From: Poa pratensis | Taxonomy: Eukaryota; Streptophyta; Magnoliopsida; Poales; Poaceae | Direction of reading: 5' to 3' | Length of the DNA stretch: 64,000 bases | Assembly (NCBI GenBank): GCA_947311845.1 | Contig: CAMZMU010000062.1 | Location: 47,284,906-47,348,905 of the forward strand | Shown: one piece after another, positions 48,640-59,881 of the stretch | How positions within the stretch are numbered: the stretch's first letter is position 1 | Layout: each line of letters begins with the position of its first letter | Notes under the pieces: model-generated | Database searches by the model: none | What the model was told of the DNA's origin: nothing | What the model saw: only the letters and a program-made list of their open reading frames with translations | Position numbers and translations under genes: made by a program

Positions 48640-48940
48640 ACATTTTGTGGCGCATGCACTAAGTGATGCGCCACAGAATAAGGGAATTCTGTGGCGCATC
48701 GGCATAGTGATGCGCCACAGAAATATTTGCCAGGATTTAAAAAAAAACTGAGGCAGCCAGGATTCGAACCTGGCTTGCCCAGGTTAATTGAAGTGGCGCA
48801 TCCACCACTGGGTTGTGTGTGTGTTTGTGTTATGATACAGCAGCACATCTTTTTATTTTTTAGGCCCAGATATTTCTGTGGCGCATCCCTCTGCCGATGC
48901 GCCACAGAATTCCCTCAAACGGTGCGCCACAGAAATAGAA
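48640..48940. repeat. internal subterminal-type repeat block between the CACTA genes
   Basis: At least six copies of TTCTGTGGCGCATC and GATGCGCCACAGAA occur here, in the pair arrangement used at the element ends, but in the middle of the element just before the second gene. A tRNA-derived fragment is embedded. The GC- and pyrimidine-rich stretch that follows (48960-49330) looks like the first exon or leader of the second gene. The block may be a second promoter or the end of a nested relative. Confidence 0.75.
48751..48822 (-). repeat. tRNA-derived fragment inside the CACTA
   Basis: On the minus strand box B GGTTCGAATCC (48760-48770) lies 45 bp from a box A-like CAACCCAGTGG (48805-48815), with a good T-arm (CCAGG/CCTGG). 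The middle includes a copy of the subterminal motif (GGATGCGCCAC), so a tRNA-like unit and the repeat are fused. No clear anticodon arm; not a working tRNA. Confidence 0.5.
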
Positions 48941-50147
48941 CGCCTCCACTTACATGTGGGGCCGCCCCGCGCTGCCTCTTCGTTCCAAATTTCGCAAAGT
49001 CACAGCGCGCGCACTCCCCGTCGCCCTCGACGCCGCCGCAACTCCCCGTCGCCGGCGACCTCGATCCCCTGCGCCCCGGCCGCCCCGCCCGAGCCGCGCC
49101 GCCGCCCACCACGCGGCCGTGCTCGACCGCGCCACCGCCCGAGCCGCGCCCGGCCAGCCCCTACCCCTCCCCTCCCCTCCCCTCCCCTCCACAACACCGC
49201 CGTCACCTCACCTCCCTCCCCTCCCCTCGCCGTCGAGCCGCCCTAGGCCAGCCACGAGCCACCGATGACCTCAACTCGCCATCCTCGCCGAGGTACTGCC
49301 CCTCTCTCCCTCCCCCCCTCTCCTGCCATGGTTGCACACTAGGTGCTTGATGAAATGTGTGTACTAGCACATGGCTGTCAATTCTTGCTCCTCTGCAAAC
49401 CCAACAGTTGATGCAATGCAAACCCAAGTGGAATTGGTTACTAGTGTTTTGATATTTAGGAGTTCCTGTAAATATTTCTCCCATAGGAATAGTGGAGGAA
49501 AACATAGGAATAAGAAGATAATTAGGCCCTCTCTTTGATTCATAGGAATAGTGGAGGAAAACATAGGAATAAGAAGATTTCCTTCGGTGTTTATTTACCC
49601 ATTTCATTCAAAAGAATGGAGCATAGACAAAATGGAGCAATTTTCCTTTGGTTTTGGTTTCCAAGGGAATACAAAGGGATTTCATAATCCACTCAAACCT
49701 CCTTTTTACTACTTTTTTATGCACAAAGAACCTCCTTTCTATCATACGCATGTGTTGTTACTATGCTATGTTTTGATAATCCTGTAAACCAATCCTGTAA
49801 ACCAATCTCCTGAGCTTGTGGTAGATGCTAAATCATGGTTTTGTTAATTTATTGCAGCACCACGAGGAGCACCTCCACCACGCCGATCTCGGACCCGAGC
49901 CTCCCTTCCCTACCCGAGGTAGTTCCTCTCTCCCTCGATGTGGATGTGGATGTGGATGTGGTGATGTATGTGCATGAGGATATGTGTCCACGACCATCGT
50001 GTCGTGGTTGTTTGTGCTCCGACCATCGTGTCGTGGAGATGCCGGCCGGCATGTGGATATTTTTTGTGAAATGTTTGCAGGTACCCCGTGAGGCCCTTGA
50101 GATTGCCGGAACGTCGATTAACTTCCGTTCCGGCAAATTCGGGTACT

Positions 50148-50229
50148 CCATATGTCCTATTTTTAGCAAAGGTCATGCCAAAAAATTTCGTGAAATTTAG
50201 CATGACTTTGCTAAAAATAGGACATATGG
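50148..50229. repeat. inverted repeat upstream of the TNPA-like gene
   Basis: CCATATGTCCTATTTTTAGC at 50148 and its complement ending at 50229 form arms of about 30 bp with one single-base gap and a loop of about 21 bp. The left arm belongs to an approximately 80 bp module that also occurs, diverged, at about 44830-44912 upstream of the transposase gene. Confidence 0.8.
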
Positions 50230-50337
50230 GGTATTGCGGCTAATGCATGGGCCGGGGTATCTTAGTACTAAATTAAGTGATGCTTTTGTTATATTTGTTG
50301 TACTAACTTTTTTCCTCTTTTTCAATGCAGTGCAAAC

Positions 50338-53300
50338 ATGTCCTCCGAGGCCGGTCCTTCTAAGCACATGAGCGTCGAAGAACAAGCTAGAGAAAAGAAC
50401 AAGCCGTTCTGGGAAGTGAATAACCCGGAGATGGAGGATGCGGAGGCCGCCGAACTGGCTCGTGACGGCGATGGTGACTTTCTGTTAGAGATGGAGGATG
50501 CGGAGGATGCGGAGGACACCGACGGAGATGGGGACGCAACCACCACCACCGAGGGCGGCGACCACACGGATGTCGGGGGTGGCGACCACACGGATGGCGG
50601 TGGTGGTGGTAACCCGACCGCTAAGAGGCATAAGAAGCAGAGGAAGGACCGGACACCGAATGCGGTGGCCCCCATCACAGACACGTTCACTAAGGTCTCC
50701 TTAAGTGGCCAACCACAGGAGCCTAGGAACATCGCAAAAGGGTACGGCATGCAACTAGGGTGCATCCTCCGGGAAACCGTGTCGATCAACACGTATGACC
50801 TCAGGAGCGCGGAGAATGAGGCTTTGCGCACACAACTCCTCAATAAGCTTCACGAACGATACATTTTCCCGGATGATGGAAACAAAAAGGTGGACAACTT
50901 CGCCATCACGAAGATGAACACCGCCTTGACCAGCTGGAGAGGCCGGGTGAAGGCGAAGATTGAAAAGGGTCTTAGCTGGGAAGAGATCAGTGCCAAAGAG
51001 CCGTACATCGACATAGAAGAGTTCGAGGCATTGAAGTTGTCCTTGGCATCTCCGGAGGCTGAAAAATGGACCGAGTGGGGGAAGAAAATGCGGGCACTGA
51101 ACTTAGGTAACCACCATTTGGGAAGCGGCGGTTACGCAGGAAAACAGCCCGTTTGGGACAAGGAGGATGCCGAGGTTGCGAGACTTGGGAAGAGAACATG
51201 TGGCATAAAATCACGGACGAGCAAGTTAGGAACTTTGTTCGGTCCCGCTACTATCTGAAGCCGGGGACGGGGGAATTCGTTACCGACTATAAAGATGTGC
51301 TGGATTTCGAGAAAACGCTGGTAAGGAACTTAATTACCGCGGATATCTCAAAGTCCATTTGCGTTGATTTCTACATGGGTTCACGTTTATTTCCTTTGTC
51401 CGCAGGAGGCTGAGTTGAAGGCTGAGGCCGGCCCGTCGTCCCAGGAGGCTCAGGCCGGCCCGTGGGACACGACTTTCAACCGGGCGATGAACGTTTTCAA
51501 GGGGAGGGACAAGTCAAAGCCGCCGACGTCAGCTGGCCGTGTGACCGGCTTTGGTACGTCGATGAAGTTCATCGAGTACTACAGCACGGACACCGACAAG
51601 AAAAAGGAGAGGAGGAAGCCGGCTAAAGATAGAGCCGAGGTTCTCGAGCTAAGGAAGAAGCTGGAGACACTAGAGAAAGAAAAGGTGGACTCTACCATGG
51701 TGGACAAGCTAGTGGCCGAGAAGGTGAACGAGCAGCTCCGGACGATGTTACCCCCTGGGTTGATGGAGGGGTTAGCTGCCTGGAACGCGAGAGGTCAACA
51801 GGGGCCGATACACGTGCCCAGCTTCGCCGGCAGCACCTCCAGCAATAACGTGTCGCCGGTCCTGGTGACCCCACCGGTGCTCCCTGTCGTGGATCAACAT
51901 ACACCAAGGCCGGAGAATAATGATAATGCGCAGAGCGGCCGGAGAATGATAGGCCGGCCGCCGGCACCGGCGCCCTTGTCTCGACATTAGCCGAGCTCGA
52001 CGCCATCACCAAGGTAACTAATTAGTTAGTCCGCGACATCTTCTATGACTATATATGCCTTTGATGACTGCCATATCTCATGCATGGTGCCCAACATGTG
52101 TTGACTCCCAGGACATGCCTTGCATACTCCTGCATAGGGTGGGGGTCGGCGGCGAGTTGAAGGAAGTCGCAACGGCCAAGATCATACAACCTTTGACCCG
52201 CGATATGCACAACACCCGAATGAGCGAGGTCGTGATGAAAGTCAATGTGAGCGAGGTACTGCCTGAGTTCCATGACATCGACCCCCCCACGCAACCTCCG
52301 GGAGCCGAGAAACACATGAAGCTTGGCGAATGCGGGAAGTGGATGATGGAATGGCCGAAGACCCAGATTCGTCTTGGGGATGTTCTTCATGGGGTCAGGC
52401 GCACCGGCGGCGCCACCTCGAGGCCCCGGCCCCAGGTCGTTCGGCCCCCGTCGAGGCGCCACAAAAAGCTGTTGCGGATGAACCGGCGCCACAAGCAGCC
52501 GTCGCCACCACCCAGAAGGAACCGCCGGTCGCCGCCACCACCACCCAGAAGCTACCGCCGGTCGCCGCCACCACCGGCCGGAAGCTACCGCCGGTCGCCG
52601 CCACCAACCGCCACAAACAGTTGTTGGGAACATCTTCACCGCAACCGTCCAAGGTTAGTTCTGACTTTCCGAATTCCCCGACTTTCCGACTTTCCCGACT
52701 AACGGATGTGCTATTGTTTATGTTTAGGACAAAGCCGTTGCACCTCAACTTGGTGGCAACGACGACAATGAGGAGGAGGAGAATGATGTCAACGTCGATG
52801 ACTACATCAACACTGGCGCCTGCATGGATGGTATGTACATGCCTCTGTGGATGAAGAACCCTTCCGCGACCACCGCGGTCAACCTGCTCGTCCCACTTCA
52901 TGCACACAACGCCTGGCCTTCACCGACACGCCTCCGGATGCCGGCGATCATCAAGCTCAACCGGGTAACATTTTCAGCCCTAACACACTGAAAGAAACTG
53001 TTAAAGCGGGGTTCACTTCACCCCCACAATCCACAGAGATGAAGAACAAGAAGCACAGGAAGAGAAAAGGATCCTCCACCTCTGCGAGCCAGCCAGCTCC
53101 TAAGATCCGGGGTCTTGAAGACACGATTCCACCCCGTGCGGATGGCTTCCCCGAGTTCATGAAGCTGGTAAACCTATCTTGTCTGGGGACTTGCTCCGCC
53201 TTGCAGAAGGACCCATGATTGCCTTGCAGGAATCTATCTTGCATCTAGAGGAGCTCCTTCTTAAAGACAAGCAGCCGAGTTACCCGGCGTTCGCGGTCAA

Positions 53301-54473
53301 GGTGCCAAACGAGCTGGTGGACTTCGTCCAGGAAGACCCCGCGGATGTGTTCTTCATAGCGTACGAGGACATCTTCAAACTCTTTCACACTCAACGGCTG
53401 GACTATAACATGGTCCGCCTATATGCGCTCGATATGGCGATGAAGATCAGGAGAGATGATACCCCGTACGTCGCGATAGTGGATCCCTACTACATGCGCG
53501 ACAGCCATCTAGTGGAAGGATCAAAGACACGGGAAACGGCCACGGAGTACCTCGTAAGGGTCATGCTGGCCAACAAGAGGAAGAACGCCCTTCTTCTGCC
53601 TTTCTTTTTCGAGTAAGTACACATCCGCTCGCCACCGTCGGATCTTATGCCTTCTTGTACATTTCTTCCATCGCTGATCCTTTGTCCAACATTCTGTTTC
53701 AATTGTGTTGAGCAGGGACAAGTACTGCGCACTCATCTACGTATCCCCGAGGTGGTCCATTGCCACTTATTTGGACTCGGGGAATAAATCCACGCCGAGA
53801 CGATACACCAGAATAAAGGGTGTTCTCGATGACGCTCTCGAGGCCTATGCCCAAAAGGGCGGCCCCTTCCATAAGAAGTCGGAATTCTTCACGGATGACA
53901 ACACACACAAGTTCCAGCATGGGACCGGCTTCCATTGCATCAAGCAACTGGATGGCAGCGTGAAGGAGGCCTACTACGCCCTCCATCACCTTAAAGCGAT
54001 TGTCCGGGATTTCGAGAAAATGAAGATTCCATCTGGTCTCGCAGAATACACCAAAATGGCGGATTCTCTCACCGATGCTGATTACAGAACAGACTTCCAT
54101 CGCATCCGGCTGCAGTTGTCAACGATCATCCTCGACGATGTCATTCACAAATCAGGGTCCTACCACTACCCCAGAGGTATTATAGAAGTGCATGTGTAGG
54201 GTTATATATTATATATATGCTATGCTATGAAACCCAAATAGGATAGCCATATGATTTCCAACCATGACAATTGATTGATTGTCTTGCCTCTCTACTTAGA
54301 TGAATAAATTATACTCTATTTATATCACTAACCAATATATATCCCAATCCATCTTCAGGGTTGTGTCAGAGGGATATCGAAAACGACTAGAGGCACAGAA
54401 TGACACCAGGGAGTGGAAGACGAAAGAAGGCTTTCAACCGTTCCCGGCGCCGCTCAAGAAGAGGACTCCATGA
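50338..54473 (+). pseudogene. CACTA TNPA/TNP1-like protein with degenerate Ulp1-like C-terminus
   Basis: ATG 50338 follows a TGCAAAC leader. Exons by GT-AG junctions: 50338 to about 51320, about 51409-52014, 52113 to about 52654, from 52729, about 53170-53614, 53716 to about 54175, and about 54359-54473. Order of segments: acidic N-terminus (MEDAEDAED), DKEDAEVARLG then ENMWHKITDEQVRNFVRSRY (plant En/Spm transposase-type motif), a coiled coil (ELRKKLETLEKEKVD), a TTQK(L/E)PPVAA repeat region, then DPADVFFIAYEDIFKLFH and YCALIYVSPRWSIATYLDSG, the Ulp1-like fold. The catalytic His position has no His, although the Asp of YLDSG is kept. One-base shifts occur near 51190 and 51975. It should bind the subterminal repeats; the protease activity is probably lost. 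Confidence 0.75.
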
Positions 54474-54782
54474 TCATGCATGCTCCCGCGCGCTCTTGCT
54501 CACCATCATCGCCGATGTGTACTACATTTGATCATAGTTAGGCGGCGAACACTTGATTTGTAATGTGTAGTGTGAAATGATGAAACATTCGGCACTTTTG
54601 TGACTATGTGTATATATGTATCTCGATCGGGCACTAAGTAATATGTGTGATGACATATTGATTAATGTGTTTGTCTGTTTATATACCTGTCAAATATACC
54701 TGTATTTCTATATAAACCTGTATAAATCCTGTATATACCTGTATTTGTACAGCAAAACGAAAAAATACCGGTATTTCTGTTT

Positions 54783-55058
54783 CATATTTCTGTGGCGCAC
54801 GCTTTTTTTTTTGTGGCGCACCACTTTCTGTGGCGCACGGTGGAACAGTGCGCCACAGAATTCCTCTGCATAGGGTGCTGCCGACCTATTTCTGTGGCGC
54901 ACCGCGCTGGGTGCGCTACAGAAAGTTGCACTTTCTGTGGCGCACGCCCTGGGTGCGCCACAGAAATAATTTTTGTGGCGAGAATTCTGTGGCGCACCGA
55001 GTAATCCTCCCGTGCGCCACAGAAAGTCAAAAATGTGCGCCACAGAAAGGCCTTTCTG
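54783..55058. repeat. right subterminal repeat block of CACTA
   Basis: About ten copies of TTTCTGTGGCGCAC and GTGCGCCACAGAAA in pairs, ending 8 bp before the terminal GTAGTG. Some copies are mutated (GTGCGCTACAG near 54912). Confidence 0.85.
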
Positions 55059-55384
55059 TGGTAGTGAGGATAGCAAGTACGCCGATGATGCAAGTGTCGA
55101 AGCTGCCCCGCGGCCACTCAGCTTCCCATATGGGGCACAACCCTGCAACATCTTGTATCTTATATGATTCACAACATATGAACAAAAACGACGATCACCT
55201 AAAACTAAAGACAATTTACTACTGGATAGAAAACAAGTCAGAACTATATATTGAACTGTTAAAAAAGAAAACCAGGATGTTGTTATCTCTCTATGATATT
55301 GCCATGTACGGCATGTTCGGACATCTCTAATCTACTATTTCATCAGTGTTAGTGAAACAATTTAAAAGAATATAATAGCTTACA

Positions 55385-55492
55385 CTTCTCCAGGTGGTGT
55401 TTCTTAAAAAGAGTAGCTGCTTGGAAACATTCAGCAGCCTTAGCTACTGACATGCCATCTCGCTCTTTGTAGAGTAGGCCAAGATTAAATCA
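55385..55492 (-). pseudogene. captured TPR-like exon fragment
   Basis: On the minus strand, after a TGA where Trp is expected, the frame reads FNLGLLYKERDGMSVAKAAE and continues CFQAATLFKKHHLEK. The spacing (A-W-FNLGLLY ... A..CFQ.A) is that of a tetratricopeptide repeat. The parent gene is not identified. Interpreted as cargo of Helitron C. Confidence 0.55.
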
Positions 55493-56361
55493 CGCCATAT
55501 GATTTTATTTCTATCAAGTTCAGTGCATCAGTTAGTAAGAACCGGTACAGAAGGCAATGGCTTGACCCCAAGTTATCGTATTGCAGTCGAGATCAGGCTT
55601 GAAACATGTTAGGTATTTTTTGGAATACCTTGCTTCGTGCAGTTTTCCTGGAAAGAGGATCTCAGTATCTTTGGGCAAAAACCGAATAACTCTTTGCAAA
55701 TATTTACTGAACAAAAAGTAAAATAAATGCAGAGTGCACTTGACTTATAAGGAGCCCATGGCCATGTAGACATTGTTGGATTGAAAAATGAATGTTTATT
55801 TACTACCAATGACATTGAATTGTATTTTCGAAGGTGAAACAAAACAAAGAGAATGAGTAAGCCCAACTGAAGCCTTTTCATGTTTACCTGAGTAGACAAT
55901 GTTCATAATTTTACTTCAAATATAAATTTACAACAGACAAACCTGTAGCATGCCAAGACAGAATAAGAACTGACTGCTCTTTTGGATACGCAAACATCTG
56001 CGTTCGTCCACCGTGACATGCACCGTCCCTAGCGTGCAGGCATAGAGCAACCTGCAGCTTATTACTCGTTCATGATTGTACATGACCTGCAGCTCAACCT
56101 GCAGTGTAGCCTTCTCCAAATACTCACTTTGGATCAGAGGACGAACGTAAATTGAAGAGGGACAGGTCGGAGCAACAACCGCTGGGTACCACGACGTCAT
56201 GCAAGGCCGTTGACGCAGAGGACCACGATCGTGCTCGGGAAGCTCACACAATTTCCGATCTGAGCTCGTGTCGGGACCTCAGATTGGAAGAACCAGCAGC
56301 TCAGATATGATTTTATTTTAATGGATAAGCTAAACCATCTACAGAACCTAGCTAAGGACAC

Positions 56362-56550
56362 CTTGCCACTGGGTACGTTGGGTGCCTTGACGACGAGGCA
56401 TCCATGCTCGGTAGAGGCAGCAAGATCAACGTTGTCGATCCCGGCCCATGCGCTGCCAAGGACGCGGAACCTTCCTCCGGAGCCCTCGAAGACGTTGTGG
56501 CAAACTCCAGGATCAGCGCAAGCCCCGCGGCGCCGAGGACCGTTGTCTTG
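56362..56550 (-). pseudogene. captured D-3-phosphoglycerate dehydrogenase fragment
   Basis: On the minus strand one frame reads TVLGAAGLALILEFA and the next VFEGSGGRFRVLGSAWAGID followed by NVDLAASTEHGCLVVKAP. These match the N-terminal substrate/nucleotide domain of plastid phosphoglycerate dehydrogenase (serine biosynthesis), with an internal deletion of the segment between them and a frame change near 56500. The catalytic region is absent. Cargo of Helitron C. Confidence 0.75.
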
Positions 56551-57822
56551 CACTCGATGGCCTCTGCGGCGGACAAAGGCGGGGAATCCGTAGACGTGGC
56601 AGGGGCGGCGGCTGTCCAGAGCAGGGGGAGGGCAGGAGACGGAGGGGGCGACGCTAGAGCAGGTAGCGGTCGGGGCGGGGCGGCGATGCGGTGACTCCCC
56701 AGATTGCGAGCGTACGGGATTTTCTTATTGGCCCGGCCCATGTTAGCGACGGCAATGCGCATTCGTCTGGCAGACCACGGGCACGACGTACGAACGACCA
56801 ACTCCTATTTAATACTACTAGTAGACTTGCACGTGCACGCACGTCTCGACAAGTCACGCCTTGTGCTTGAAAGTTGAAATATAATACTGACACCCTGGCA
56901 TGAACAGTAAGCGAAACGCCTCATTGCAGCCACAGACTCATGATTGGCCATTACACATCCGTAACCTCGTTATGTTTAGTCTTCAGTATTGTTACACTGA
57001 CAAGTCAAAAAAAAATCATTTGTCCAACTTTCAAGCAGCAAGTAGATATGATCATCAGGGGCGGGATTAATAGAAAGCAATATTTAATACCAAGATGACA
57101 ATCATTTACAAGACATATCAAGAGGCCCTCATGCACAGGTCAAAATGTGCCCATGCACATAACACAAAGCTTTAGCGCCAAGAGTTGTGAAATCATGAGC
57201 TATCACATTCCTTGATTTAACAAAAACTAATGTCTGACCACATTGACCAATAATGTATCATATTAAGTCCTAAAGAGTAGCTCGATACTTCGATAGACAA
57301 CTTGTTCATTGTCACCAACAATGGGATGAAAACTACCATGTACACCTCAACTAACCTGAGCACCAAGAGTTTGTCTAAAGCACAAATCCAATGGATGCGG
57401 AACAGATGTGAGCAGTTGTTAAAATCTATTAAAATCTGATATGTGAGCAACTAAAAGGATACAACTTTTGGTAAATAAAAACCCATGTCTTCTTCTCCCT
57501 TCTCCAAATTATCGATGATTTGAGTTACATGTCTGAAGTCTGATGCTATGGTTTATGTAAACTCCTAGAGCAGCAACACATCATGCATGGTCTTTCTCCT
57601 GAAAAGTGAAAATGGATTCCGAACTCAAGCGATATTGCATTTATCAACACATCATGGTATTCTTTAATCTGATTTAGCGGATTGAAAGGATTAGAGCAAA
57701 AACTTACCAAGATTGTTTGTTACAAGAGCAGGCAACAACATCTTTTAATGACGGGCAACCAAAGTTAAGAGACCTCAAATATAGCAGAACCTGATGTAGT
57801 TTACATGGTACCAAAAAAAATA

Positions 57823-57945
57823 CTCCCTCCGATCCATATTAATGGTCTCAACATTGTCTAGATACGGATGCATCTAGTCTAAACACTTAACTAGATACAT
57901 CCGTATCTAGATAAAGTTGAGTCCATTAATATGGATCGGAGGTTG
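57823..57945. mobile_element. Stowaway MITE, 123 bp, inside Helitron B
   Basis: Starts CTCCCTCCGATCCATATTAA and ends with the complement CCATTAATATGGATCGGAGG (last bases diverged), flanked by TA (57821-57822, 57946-57947). The inner arms (TAGATACGGATG...CATCCGTATCTA) also pair. Confidence 0.9.
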
Positions 57946-58639
57946 TAGAAATAATTGGTCAGACTTGCATTAATGGATGTACATATAATATTTACATAGA
58001 CAATAGGATTTGGGTAATATGGTTGCAGAAAACAGTGAGATTTTACAGCAAAATGCATCATAAAAATATATTTTTCAAAACGACATGTCAAGTGATTACT
58101 CAAGAAATATGATAAACATGAACATAAATGAAGCCAATGATTTAATATCTATTTTACGTGACATGCATAGAGAAGAATCTTTATCAACTTAAGTGCAAAA
58201 GGAGCTGTAACAAAAACCAGAAGGTGTGGAAGGAGCAGAAAAAATCTTCAAGAGAACAACTGAAAAAATACCCACCTCCCTCTGAGCCAGTTTGAACAAA
58301 GGAATCGAACTGTACCAGTAACCTAAGTGAGGCCCTGATATATACATGTATGTGTAGCGGTTCTTCAAGTTTGGATGTAATGAAGAATCTATCCACATGA
58401 AAGATAAATCAATTTATAGTACTGAAACAAAAGAGAATAGCCTTTTTGATGTACTCACTGAAGTGGCTCTGTCATTTCTCAGGTTCCTCCTTAGCAAAGT
58501 GACTGAAACCAGTTCACAAAACTCAAAAAAGAAAATGTTGTTCAAAATTCTAACTGAATATTGCTTAGTAAAAAATCAGAGAATCTTAGCTTGTGCAACT
58601 TGCAACAAAGAAATGACAGTCTAGCTTAATCAGCAAGGT

Positions 58640-58780
58640 TTAATTCACCCTCATGGAGTCTGTAACATGACCTCCATAGATGTACTTGCTGTGAACCTTG
58701 GCATCCAGCTGCATCTCATCCTTCTTGAAACCAGCAAACTCATTCTTCACTGCGAGAATGTCCAGGCCACCATCCAAAGC
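58640..58780 (-). pseudogene. captured 60S ribosomal protein L5 (uL18) exon fragment
   Basis: On the minus strand the frame reads ALDGGLDI, FAGFKKDEMQLDAKVHSKY and IYGGHVTD, matching the central part of plant L5, with a few residues scrambled after LDI and a stop (TAA 58640-58642) replacing the continuation. L5 binds 5S rRNA; this 47-codon scrap cannot. Cargo of Helitron B in the same orientation. Confidence 0.8.
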
Positions 58781-59381
58781 AAAGCATCATCAGCAAACCA
58801 AGGGCATGACATGTATCATGGTAGGTAATGTGTCCATACCAAATTATAGCAGAATACAATAGAAATTAAGTGATGTTTTTAGTGAATAACTGAAAACATC
58901 ACTTGAATATTTCGCAAGTGGAAATCTGAGAACCTGAAAGGGTATCTTTAAGTGTGCTGCTCCGTCCATGAAGAATGAGTGTTTAGCTTCCATCGGAAAT
59001 CCACTTGCACATAATGACAGAAGATGATTTACTCGGTTATACTTGTGCCGCTTATCATAAATCATAAAGAATATAATTTAGCAATAAAAGTAAAACTGAA
59101 GCACCACTTATCATAAATCATAAATCATATATTTTCAGCAATAAAAGTAAAACTGAAGCATAATGTATATGTCAATGTACCCAGTGATGCTTGTGTGTAT
59201 GAGTTGTTAACAGATACGAAGCCAGCAGCTTGTGCAACCAATCCAAATTAAGTGATGCCCTTTACAAACATAAAAACATATGCAGACTTCAGAATGTCTC
59301 GAACACCTCGTCTACCAGTGGCTCGACCCTGTATTATGGATGATCTGCCAGCGAGTTTTGCCCTGTAGTCCTTGTGGAAGA

Positions 59382-59881
59382 TCATACAGCAGCTCTCATT
59401 CCACTGAAAACGTACAAACGCCGCAACAATTTCACGCTCGAATCGCCGCGGACTCGACGGCTAGCCATAAAATAGGTAAGGGGCAGTAAGAGAGGAGCAC
59501 CTCCAGGAAGCCCGGTGTCCGCCGCGAAAGCCCGCACGCTCCGCCTCTGATCAATCTGCAGGCCGGCATGGCAGGCGACGTCGCCGGTGATGACGCGACG
59601 GCGCAAGTGGTCGACGACGTACATGGCGCTGATGCGCACGTACGCGGGGAGGCGTCGGTCCCCACGATGCAGACGGGAGCGCAAGGCTCGACGCCTTGAT
59701 GGTGCCTGCTCGCGACGGAGGGGCACCACGGTGAACGGAGCCGGCCGTGGGCGACGTGGAGTTGGTCGGGAGGCATAGGATTGGACGGAGAAGGGGATAG
59801 GAGGAATAGGGCGTGGCGAGGGGCCTCCGGTGGCATGAGGAAACCGGCAAAGGCGGAGCTGCTGGGGGGTCTGGCGGCCAT
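59382..59881 (-). pseudogene. GC-rich exon-like block in Helitron B
   Basis: Open frames on the minus strand, one beginning MAARPPSSSAFAGFLMPPE and another containing VRISAMYVVDHLRRRVITGD, lie in GC-rich sequence near the Helitron 5' end. It looks like a captured first exon, but I do not recognise the parent gene. Confidence 0.4.

Larger units (their letters stand above)
43921..55066 (+). mobile_element. CACTA (En/Spm) transposon with two genes, 11.1 kb
   Basis: The left end CACTACTAGGAAAAG and right end CTTTCTGTGGTAGTG share the CACTAC/GTAGTG terminus. Blocks of the subterminal motif TCTGTGGCGCAC lie at both ends (43960-44390, 54780-55060) and a third between the genes (48640-48940). It encodes a TNPD-type transposase (45139-48499) and a TNPA/Ulp1-like protein (50338-54473), both plus strand. 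The 3 bp flanks (GCC and AGG) do not match, so either the target duplication has decayed or the right end belongs to a related copy. Frameshifts in both genes mean that this copy is probably not fully autonomous. Confidence 0.82.
42622..56817 (-). mobile_element. Helitron C (probable), split by the large CACTA
   Basis: The minus-strand 3' end CCGTAGCAACGCAC ... TTCAACTAG at 42622, followed by T, is the same terminus type as Helitron A. Gene scraps typical of Helitron capture (TPR exon, phosphoglycerate dehydrogenase piece), both minus strand, lie right of the CACTA. The 5' terminus is uncertain: a TC-starting candidate (TCTACTAGTAGTATTAAATA) lies at 56825 overlapping the end of Helitron B. 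Without the CACTA the element would be about 3.05 kb. Confidence 0.5.

Noticed and set aside
48960..49330. Pro/Arg-rich host gene in the CACTA
   Set aside because: Frames are open on both strands because of GC-rich pyrimidine repeats; more likely the leader of the TNPA-like gene.
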